DNA from: Bacteroidales bacterium UBA6267
Lineage (GTDB): Bacteria > Bacteroidota > Bacteroidia > Bacteroidales > UBA1556
Length of the DNA: 64,000 nt
NCBI GenBank assembly: GCA_002440745.1
Contig: DJVB01000066.1
Coordinates: 17,924 to 81,923 of the forward strand
Direction of reading: 5' to 3'
The notes under the pieces were generated by a model. That model was not told the origin of the DNA. It searched no databases and saw only the letters and a list, made by a program, of their open reading frames with translations. Below are positions 19,301-31,300 of this stretch, piece by piece. Each line of letters starts with the position of its first letter. The stretch's first letter is position 1. A program made the translations under genes and the position numbers.

Positions 19301-22300
19301 ACCATTGCGGATGGAGTCCAATTATACGTAAAGCTACCTGAACCACCGGTTACAGTACCACTTAAATTGGTTGAGCCTACAGCAGTAAGAGTGATATCTG
19401 TTCCTGCGTTAACTGTAGGCAAATCATAAACGATTGTTGTATCGGTGCTAAATGCTGAACATCCTGAAGTATTTGTGAAACTATAGGTTACAACATGTAA
19501 TCCGGCACCTGCAAGCGAAGGATTGAAAGTATTTCCCGTAACTCCAACTCCGCTAAATGTTCCGCCGGTTGGTGTTCCGGTAAGAATCGAAGGCGCATCA
19601 TCAATACAATAGGTATTTGCTAAGCCGGTGAAACTAACAACTGGAACCGGATTTACGGTTACAGTTACTGAGCCGGTTGCCACATTCGGGCCACTCGTTA
19701 CCACATAAGTGTAAACGGTAGTGACGGTTGGAGAAACAAAAGGACTTGCCAATGTTGAACTAAATCCTGAGGCAGATGCCCAAAAATAGGAATATGTTCC
19801 CGTTCCACCAGTTGGTAATACAGATAGTTTTGAAGAATCTCCAACACAAATTGAAGCAGGAGTTGCAGTTGCACTAACCACAGATAGCGGACCGCCTTTG
19901 ACAAAAATCACCACATCGTCAGAAGAGTTACAACCTGTAACGGTATCTGTAACGGAAAGAGTGAAAGTTTGAGTAGCTTTCAAAGAATCCGTAGAAACAT
20001 TCTGACCGTAAACAGTTTGCAGATGTGAAGCAGGACTCCAAATCCAAGAATAGTTGGAACCTCCTGTAGCTAAACCGCCAAGATTATACACTGAATTATA
20101 GAAAACGGTATCGTCCGGTCCGGCATTTACCACCGGAGTTTGATAAACAGTTACATTATGTGTTGCGGAATTAGAGCAGCCAAAAGGACTTGTGAATGAA
20201 TAGTTAATAGTATGATTTCCTGATCCTGCTAATGCCGGAATAAATTGATTTCCGCTAACTCCCGGTCCTGAGAATAATCCACCTGAAGGACTTCCCACAA
20301 GATTCACTGCAGCATCAGCGCTACAATATTGTGTTGAAATTCCACTGATAGTAACTACCGGAATTGGGCTTACTGTAACGACAACCGATGTATTTGCATT
20401 TGTTGATCCATCAGAAACCAACACAGTGTAGGTCGTAGTCACAGAAGGTGAAACCGTAGGATTCATTGAAGTTGAGGTAAATCCGGATGGCGATGAAGAC
20501 CAGCTATAAGTGTAAGAGCCGTTTCCGCCGGATGCTAAGGCAAGAAGTGTTGACGCATCCCCAACGCAAATTGTATCAGGTGTGGCAGTAGCTGAAACTG
20601 AAATCGGTCCCGGAGTCAAAACAGTTACAATTTTGTCATCGGTATCTGTGCAGCCCGAAACTTGGTCGGTAACCTCTAAAATAAACTGAGTCGTTGAAGT
20701 CATCGCAACTGTTGAGGTAGAGGCTGACGTTGGAGAAACAACTAAAGCAGCCGGAGTCCAAGCGTAAGAATATGTACCTGACCCACCACTTGCGCTTCCT
20801 ACCAATGTGGTTGTTTGTCCTTGATTTATAGTAACATCTGAACCGGCAGTAGCAATAGGCACGGCATAAACTGTAGTTGATGAATCTTTAGTGCCTACGC
20901 ATCCTGTAGTTGGATTTGTATAGGTATAAGTTACGGTATGATTTCCGATTCCGGCAGTCAAAGGATTAAATAGGTTTCCTGAAACTCCATTTCCGGAGAA
21001 TACGCCACCTGAAGGTAATCCTGTCAATGTAGAGGTAGGATCATTCAAACAATACGAAACTGCCAAACCAGAGAAATCCACTACTGGAATTGGATTAACA
21101 GTAACAACCGCATTTCCAATATAGTTTTGTCCACCACTTGTAACTGTAACGGTATAAGTTGTAGTTGCAGTGGGGCTAACATTCGGACTCTGATTCGTTG
21201 AAGTGAAACCGGCAGGATTACTGCTCCACTGATAAGCGTAAGTTCCATCTCCACCTGAAGGAATAGCTGAAACTTGAGCTGTTCCACCAACACATATTGC
21301 TGATGGAGAAGCAGATACTACTGCTGACAACGGACCACCTATCACAGTTACTAAAACTGAATCTTGAGCAGAGCAACCGGTTGTTGCATCAGTAACAATT
21401 AACTTATAACGCTGAGTAGCAGTCAATAAGGTTGTAGTAACATTCTGGGTATTTGTTGCTATTAATTTTGAAGCAGGCGACCAATTCCATGAATAATTTC
21501 CTGAGCCTCCGGTAGCAGTACCATATAATATGGTATCTTGATTATAATCTATATTCACATCAATTCCTGCGTCAACAATAGGCGCCTGATTTACAGTAAC
21601 AAAAGCTGTATCACTATTAGAACAACCATTAGTATTTGTATAGGTGTAAACAATCTGATTAAGGCCAATGTTTGCTGCAGATGGATTGAACACATTTCCA
21701 CTTACTCCAATTCCATTGAAAACACCGCCGGCAGGATTACCGATCATGGTAATTGGTGCATCATTAGAGCAATAGTTTGTTCCCAAACCGGAGATTGAAA
21801 CCACCGGCAACGGATTGACCTGAACAACAACTTGCGCATTGGCAAAGGATGTTCCATCAGTAGCTGTCACAGTGTATGTAGTAGTCACGGTTGGATAAAC
21901 AATTGCAGAAGCGGCAGTAGAGGAGAATCCTGTTGGATTTGAACTCCATGAATAAGAAGTGGGACCTGTTCCGCCGGTGACAACAGCCTGAATGATTGAG
22001 CTATCACCTTCGCAAATTATTAATGGATTTCCAGATGCTGACACAGCAAAAACCGGAGAGTTAACAGTTACCTGAACCTGATCTGAAGAAGAACATCCGC
22101 TAACATTATCCGTAACCACAAGAGTAAATATCTGTGAAGCAGTAAGATTTATTGTTGTTGGATTTTGCATCGTTGCGTTACCTGTTTGCAATAGAGCGGC
22201 AGGAGACCACAAATATGAGTAAGATGCGCTTCCACCGGTTGCCGAACCACTTAAAACTGTATTTGTACCGGAGGTGATTGAGATATCAGAACCGGCATTA

Positions 22301-25300
22301 GCCACAGGTGTTTGATTAACAGTAACTGATTGCATGGCAGAGTCTGAACAACCATTAGCTGCGGTGTAGGTATAGGTAATCCATGACAAACCTGAGCCTG
22401 CAGTTGCAGGGGTAAATGTTGTACCGGATATTCCATTTCCTGTATATGTTCCACCTGCTGGAGTACCAATTAAAGTAACTGCAGCATCGGTGCTACAATA
22501 GGCATTTGCCAAACCTGAGAACGAAGCATTTGGAGCGGCATTCACGGTTACGGTTGCATAAGCAGTATCACTACATCCAACGCCATTATTGACGATATAC
22601 TTTATAGTATGTGATCCCAAACCGGCTAATGCTGGGTCGAAAATGTTTCCGGTCATTCCTGAGCCTTCAAATATTCCTCCTGCAGGTGATCCGGTTACGG
22701 TTACCGGTGCAGAATTATTGCAATAGGTTGGGTTCAAACCACTGATAGTAGCAACAGGTTGTGTATAAACCTCAGTTGTGTAAGTTGTGTCAAACGAGCA
22801 ACTTGTTGTTGGATCAACCACTGTATAAGTCACTGTCTTCACTCCTACTCCTACAACAGCCGGATTGAAAATATTGGTTGTAATAGCACCGCTCCAAGTT
22901 CCGCCTGAAGGCGTACCTGTTAGTGTTGAAGCAGGAGAAGTGATGCAATAACCTGAGGCAAGACCAGAAATTGTTGGAGTAATCACCGGTGCGACTACTG
23001 TAGTTTGTTGAGCTGAGTCAACACAACTTCCGGCAGTGTATTTATATGTAACGGTATGAGTACCGGCTCCCGCCAAAGCTGGGTTAAAGGTATTTCCACT
23101 AATTCCCGGGCCTGAGAATACGCCACCTGTTGGGCTTCCAACTAAAGTGGATGAGCCATCATTAGGACAATAAGTGGCAGCAAGACCAGTGAAACTGACA
23201 GTCGGCATGACTTGGATGGTCAGCAATAATGAATCTGCAACATTTCCACAACCTGCACTTGATGCTGTAAGTTTCAAATACACGGAACCTGCGGTAATAT
23301 CGGCTGCTGATGGTGTATAAGTAGCTGTTAAAGAAGTTCCTCCTGTGAAGCTACCCGTTCCACTTGTGGTCCAAGCTAAGGTTGTATAGTTGCTTGCTGT
23401 AGCATTTGTGGTGAAAGTACCTGTGGGGCAAACTGTTGCATTTGCTCCGGCGTCAACTGTTGGTAAACTTCCAATATTAACTGTAGCCGTTGAAGTATCG
23501 TTTACGTTAACACCATCGGCAACTCCGTTTGGACTAACCGACCAGGCAACAATCGTATGATTGCCCGAAGCGAGGTTAACGGTTCCAATATTTACATTTG
23601 CTGTTGAATTCGTTGTTAACGATCCTGTCCAGCTAAATGGTGTTTGAGCAGTTCCGTCAATAGTCCAGTTTATCGTAGCTGAAGTTAAGGTATTTGTGCC
23701 AAAATTCTTAAGCTCAACTGTGGCTGTTTGATTACTTGTACATCCGCTAACCGGACTTACAATCGCAATAACTCCAGCGTCATTTCCAACGGAAAACTCA
23801 TCAGCTCCAATATCAGGAGTAGTTAAATCTCTTGGGTCGTTGTCGATATCTTTGGTAATTCCTGTGTATGGATTTCCAAGATTATTAATAGCTGTATTTG
23901 TTACATGGAGGTCTGTTGCTGAAACGTAATTTGGATTAACATTTATGGAATGATCACCAAAAGGTGTATTGCTAACCCACTGTGCTAAAGAACTATAAGG
24001 CGATCCATTATAATATGCTAACGAAGACCCTGTTGTGAAGAGATTATTATAATCTGATGTTGTAATGGCAGTTGAGTTGTTTATATATAAAGCGTAAGCA
24101 TTATTTGTAGAAACCAACATATTATTTTTCAGGTTATTATTACTTCCACCTGTAAAATACATAGCTCCTTTATAGTTACCATAGCTACCGGCAAAACGAA
24201 CACTGTTATACACTAAGTCAGTATAGCTACAGTTGTTCATATAAACACCATTACTATTTGTTCCTGAGCCACCTGTTATACTGATAAAGTTATTATAAAT
24301 CAGATTTCTGGCTGTGGAATTTCCATTGGAATAGTATAAATATAAACCGTAAGCAGTATTGGTATTAGCACCAATTATTCTATTTCCCGAAATATCCGTT
24401 CCATTGTTCATTCCATATCCATAAATGCAATATCCACTTGATGAACCTGTGGAGTTAAAGGTATTATTCCGAATTTTTATGCCTTCAGAATAGTAAACAT
24501 ATATTCCATAGTACGAGGAATTTACGGTATTTGAATCTATAACAACATTCAAATATGGGCTCGAAGCTGAAGCAGCACGTATATATAAGGAGTAGTAACC
24601 ATTACTTACATCGTTTGAAGCAAAGGTAACTCGGTTTAGAGGGCTATTATAAGCGTAAACTCCAACCGCATTAGTGCCTGTTGCCGAACCTGCTACAATA
24701 ATATTATTTCGGAAAACGAGATCTGTATTATTTCCGCTAAGCGAAATTGCACGGCCATAAGTTGATCCGTTTGCTTTAATGGTAAGATCCTTAATAATAT
24801 AATGTGCGGCGCCGGAAACTTGCAAGGTATAGTTTAGCGAAGAGTTTGAAGATGAATATTGAAGTATGGCATCAGCGGCATTACCTGTGTAAGCTTCAAA
24901 AGTTACCGTATTGGTTGCTGAAGCATTGGTGTAAGGGCTCAGATTTATTTGCTCGTTATAGGTTCCTGAGAAAACTCTGAATTTTACCCAACCTGCAACG
25001 CCATAGGTATTTAAGGCATTAATAGCGGAAGTGAATGTAGTATAATCACCACCGGCTCCAATAGTGTATTCTCCTGACAAAGCTCCCACGATGGTACGGT
25101 TTCCGATTGGTGCAGTTTGGGTTGGAGTGCGAGGTGTTCCAACGGTGAGGCTGGTACATTCTGCATCAACCCAATGCCCTGTTGTGGCTGTTGATGGAAT
25201 ATCGTAAGCCAACCAGAAATAGTTGGTTCCGGATTGAAGTGTTTGAGAACCTGTTATAGTGAACGTTCCATTGGGGTTTGCATGGGCAGTTCCAAACTGA

Positions 25301-28300
25301 TTAATCGCAGAGAAAGTTGGACTTCCTGCAGTAAAGTAAACCTTTGCATTGGAAATATCGGTTGCCGGAGCACTGGAGCCATTTGTATTAAAAGTAAAGG
25401 ATGTGGCGCTAAGTGGATTAGCACTGTTTTGAGTTACAACTTCAATGGCAATGATATCTTGGTCATTTACACCGGCCGTAACATTGGTGAAATTATTCTG
25501 CGAAACCGTAGAGGATACATAACTCATTGGTGTTGGATCGCTATATTCAAAACGAATATTTGCTAATCGGTTGCTCGCATTTAAGCTCGTTGGAGCTGAT
25601 GAATAATTATTAGCAAAACGAGCTCTGTTAGGGGAAACGGTTCGATAAGCCCAATAAGGATATCCTGTAAAATATGCTCCATAATTTTGAACAATTAAAA
25701 TCTCTAAATTATCCGTTCCATTATATGTAAATGGGTTAGTTAACTGCACTTCCATCCAACCGGAAGGAGCATCATTAGTGAAATTCCCTTGATAAACTAG
25801 TGTATAACCAGCAGTGGAATAGGAACCTGATGTTTTGGTTGTCTCCACGGTATGACGCATATAAATGGTCACATTTAAAATCTGGTTAACTGTATTTGAT
25901 CCCGATAGTTTGTAAAAAGCTAATGCGCTAAGGTCTTTAGCTGCACCCATTTCTGTGCTGGTATAAATAGCTTCCCATGCATGATTATAATAAACATGCA
26001 ATGGTTGCTGATAATCTGAATTCGTTCCGTTACCAATAATTAGATACTGCTTAATCGTTCTATTGCCGTTCGGATTGCTTATCGTTGGCGCATAAGTACT
26101 ACCCCCAACCGTAATCGAATCGCATTTTGCATCTAAAACATTATCCGGTGTGGCAGTGGAACTAACATCGTAACATAGCCAAAAATAGTTGGTTCCAGAC
26201 TGAAGCGCCTGCGTTCCATTAACAGTAAATGTTCCACTTGGGCTCACCACTGTAGAACCAAACTGAGTTGTTGTAGCAAATGTCGTGGAAGTTCCAGTGT
26301 AATAAACCTTAGCATTAGAAATATCAGCAGCACTTGTTGATCCGGCAGTGGATAATAAAAGTTTGGTAAGATTCAGTGGATTAGCGGTATTATTGGTTTC
26401 AATCTTAATCCGAAGAATCTCAGCATTGGTAGTTCCTTTTTCTACGCTTTTGGTTGTCGCTTGCTCAACAGTGGATGAAGCATAAGACATGGAAGCCGGA
26501 AGCACATACTCTAAACGTGTATTTGGTCTGTAAGAAATTGCAGATAATGAAGTAACCGGATTACTGTAATTTGAACCATACCTTGCCTTAGTTGGAGAAA
26601 CCGAGGTATAGGTCCAATAAGGATAATTGCTCCAGGTTGTGGCAGGTTTATCCTGAACAACAAGCACATGAAGATTCGATGTTCCATCCCAAAGGAAGGT
26701 ATTGGTTAACGTCACATTTATCCAACCGCTTGCTAAATAGTTAGGCATTGGCCCTTCATATACTAAGGTATAACCTGTAGTCGATAATGCGCCCGAAGTA
26801 AGTGTCGATAAAGTACTATTCTTCATGTAAATGCGGATATTATCAATTTTATCCAAAGTATTGCTTCCGGAAGCTTTTAGGTAAGCTATTCTATTTATTT
26901 CTTTTGCACCTGTTCCTAATTCGGAAGCGAGGTAGATAGCTTCATGACCTCCATGATAATAAGGTATATATGTAGGTCCATAGTTATAACTTGTATAGGA
27001 GCCCGTACCAACAGTTATCTGACCGATAATAGTTTTTGTTCCCGGAGGATCGGAGACCGTTGGAGCTTTTGCAATACCACTAATGATACCCTGCGCAAAT
27101 CGCGCATCCACAACGTGACCAATTGTTGCAGTAGCCGGAATATCATAAGTCAACCAGAAATAGTTTAACCCTTCAGCTAAAACCTGTGTACCGTTTACGT
27201 TGAACGAACCATTTGGATTGGCTGTTACCGATCCAAATTGTTGGATAGTGGAAAAGTTTGGATTTGAACCTGTATAAAAAACTCTTGCGTTAGAGATATC
27301 AGACAAATCTTGAGTGCCTAAAGTATTGAAAGATAACTGAGATACCGATTGCGGACTGAATGCTCCAACGGTTTCAATCTTCACCCGTATAACTTGCTGA
27401 TTAGTTGCTCCAAGAACCACATCAATGGTATCTTGCTCCGTTGTTACACTCGAAACCACCATATTCTGAGGTTGATAAACCCGAATATCATCGATGGCCA
27501 TATCGGAAGCATAATTGAACCCTGTTGTTCCTTTTATTCTCAAGCGGATATTGGTCATTCCGGCGTATGCAGCTAAGCTAATGTCCGCATAACCCCATGG
27601 AGCTGCCTGTGAAGTTTGTTGCTGTCCTGATTTATTAAACAAATTAGATGACCAAGTTGCACCTCCATCGGTAGAAGCCTGCACATTGATTGAACCTGTT
27701 CCTGTTCCTAACATGAAATAATAGAATTCTAAACGAGGATTGGATAGGGCTGTAAAGTTGAAAACAGGACTGACTAACCACGCTGCTTTATTATAACAAG
27801 AAGATGCCTCAGTATAAAGGTAATACCCTGACCCTGTGGTATGATCACCAATTGGTCCGGTTTGCCCCCAAGTTCCGTTGGGTGTGGTACCCTGACGAAC
27901 TACCCAATCGATATCATCCACAGATTGAACATTATTCCAACCGGATGTTAATGGATAATAGGTAACACAACTATACAAATTGCCTTGGTTAGGCACTTGG
28001 GTGTCGAAATTTTCAAAATAAGGGAAGGTTGCCACTCCGGGAGCCATTGTTGTAGCAGAGTCGATAAGACCGGGGGTGGAATAGTAATTTGCACTATTAT
28101 AACTATAAGCCTTATAATAGTATTTAGTACTGGCAACTAATCCGGTGTGTGAGAATGATGTAGCTGAGCCACGATAGAGCACAGTTCCTTGTCCAACAGC
28201 AACCTGATTTCCTACAACATAAGCAAATCCATTAAGAAGATTAGCAAAATTATTTGTAGTATTATAAACGATCATTACACTATCGCTCGAACTGTTTTTT

Positions 28301-31300
28301 GTCCAGGATAAGTCTATTTGTGAAGCACTTACTGTGGAAGCATCAAATGCATTTGGGTCAGAAACACCAAGTGTAGTATCCTGTGATGTAAGGCCTATTG
28401 AATAGTTAGACGAACCATCCTTTGACCAGATTTTGTAGTAGTAAACCGTGTTCATGTTTAAACTACTATGTGAAAATGAAGTAGCTGATCCATTATAAAT
28501 TACAGTCCCCTGACCCGATGAAATCTGGTTTCCGTTTACATAATCAATTCCATTAATAGGAGTGCCAAAGCTATTTACAGTATTATAAGCCACCATCACA
28601 TTATTATTAGAGGCATTTAGAACCCATGATAAATCAATTTGTGAACTGGAAACTGCATTAGAGGTAAAAGATTGCGGATCGGCAACCGTACCTGTAGTAG
28701 CATTTACGGATAAACCGGAAGTAGAATAACTGACAGCGCAATCGAATGACCACACCTTATAATAATAGGTGGTATTTAAATTCAATCCGGTATGATTAAT
28801 TACGCCATTATTTCCTTTATAAAGCACAATTCCTTGACCAGGAGATAATTGATTTCCAACATTATAACTTATACCATCAATTGGTGTAGCAAAATTGTTT
28901 ACGGTATTATAAACAACCATAATATTATCTCCTGCGGTATTCAACACACATGAAAGATTAATAAAATCTGTTCCCGTTGAAGAAACTGTAAATGATTGAG
29001 GATTTGACAGGTTATTTGTTGTAACACTGTCAATTATTCCTGTACTATAAAAATTGGAACTACTTCTGGACCAAATTTTATAATAATACTTAGTATTTTT
29101 GAATAAAGGTGAATGCGTATAATTGGTTCCACTACCTATATAAGCAATAGTACCTTGTCCAAATGGGAAAGTATAACCAACGGAATATGCAGTGCCGTTA
29201 TTTGGAGTTGCAAAATTATTGGATAAACTATAAGCTATCATCACGTTATCATTGGATACATTTTTTGTCCAATATAAACTGTCGGCGCAGGATGATAACG
29301 CTACAACATCAAAAGCTTGAGGATTTGAAATATTACCTGTGGTAGCATTTGCCGCAGTTCCTGAAGGGCTATAATTCAATCCACAGTCGTAATACCAGAT
29401 TTTATAATAATAGGTTGTGGCAAAATTTAAGCCTGTATGGTTAAATGATGTCGCGCTTCCTTTATAAAGCACTTGATCTGAACCTATTGAGGTTGTATAA
29501 TTTACTCCATCTGTTGGATTTGTAAAGGAACCTGTTTGGTTAAAGGTTACAATTACATTTAAACTACCACTAGCTGCCCACGCCAAATCAATTTGCGAGA
29601 TGCCGGCAGAAGTTGCATTAAAAGTGGCAGGGGTAGGAACTACATTCGTTGTTGCATTTGCACTAACACCAGATGAGTAAATATAGCTGGAGCTTACAGA
29701 GAATGCTTTATAATAATAGGTAGTATTGTCAACCAAAGATGTATTGGTGTAACTTGTACCGTTACCTTTGTAGATTACTGTACCACCGCCTGTTAAAGTA
29801 TATCCCACAGTATAGGCCGTTCCATTATTTGGTGTAGCAAAAGTATTGGTGGTATTTCGTAAAATCATTACATCATTTCCTGAAACAGGAGTCCAACCTA
29901 ATCCTATTTCACATGAACTAGATGCCGTTGCAGTAAAATTAGTTGGATTGGTAATATTTGAAGTCGTGGCATTGTCGGTTGCACCTGTGCCTGAATAATT
30001 CAATCCACAGTCGTAATACCAAATCTTATAATAATAGGTTGTATTAATGCTCAAACCTGTATGGTTAAAAGAAGACGCACTACCTTTATAAACAATTTGG
30101 TCAGTACCAATTGTTGTGGTATAGGTGCTTCCATCAACCGGTGAAGTAAATGTTCCTGTGGTATTATAGGTTACAATTACATTAAGTGAACCGGAAGTTG
30201 GCCAGGATAAATCAATCTGCGAAGTACTAACACCAGTTGCGGTGATTGATGCCGGATTAGGAATTAGTGTTGTCGTGGCATTGGCATTCACACCAGAACT
30301 GTATTGGTTACTGGAGCTTACAGTGAAGGCCTTATAATAATAGGTGGTATTATCCGCCAAAGATGTATTAGTATAACTTGTTCCACTACCATTATACACG
30401 ACTGAACCGCCACCTGCAAAATTATATCCCACAGTATAAGCCGTTCCATTATTTGGTGTAGCAAAAGTATTGGTAGTGTTTCGTAAAATCATTACATCAT
30501 TTCCTGAAACAGGAGTCCAACCTAATCCTATTTCACAGGAACTAGATGCCGTTGCAGTAAAATTAGTTGGATCGGAAATATTGGATGTCGTGGCATTATC
30601 TGTTTGACCTGGATTAGAATAATTTAATCCACAATCAAAAGACCAAATCTTGTAAAAATACTGAGTGTTTAAAGCAAGTCCGGTATGATTGAAAGATGTG
30701 GCTGTACCTTTATAGAGCACTGTTCCCTGACCTGGGGAGACCTGATTACCAACTGTATAAGAGGACCCATCAGTTGGAGTTGCAAAGGAATTGACTATAT
30801 TGTAAGTTACCAATACGTCATCAGAAGCTGAATTTAAAACCCAAGATAAATTGATGCTTGAAACACCTCCTACCGAAGCTTGGAAATTGGTGGTATTGGC
30901 AATAGTCGGTGTAGTAACATTTCCGGTAACACCTCCGGAATAATTATAAGAAGCATCTACTGAAAAGGCTTTAAAATAATAAGTTGTATTATCCACTAAA
31001 CTACTGAAAGAAGTAGAAGTTCCCGCTCCGGAATATACAACTGTACCTCCTGCTGGGAAAATATATCCTAAAGTATAAGGCGTTCCGGTGGAAGGTGTTC
31101 CAAAGGAATTGGTTGTATTTCTCAAAATCATCACATTATCACCAGAGGTATTCTTAGTCCAAGCCATGTTGATTTCACAACTTGACGGTGCAGTAATCGA
31201 AGATATTGTTGGATTTGATGTGGTAGAAGTTGCTTGAGTAAGCGTTGCCCCTGTAGAAGAGTAATCGCCTTGACAACCATAACTCCAAATTTTATAGTAA

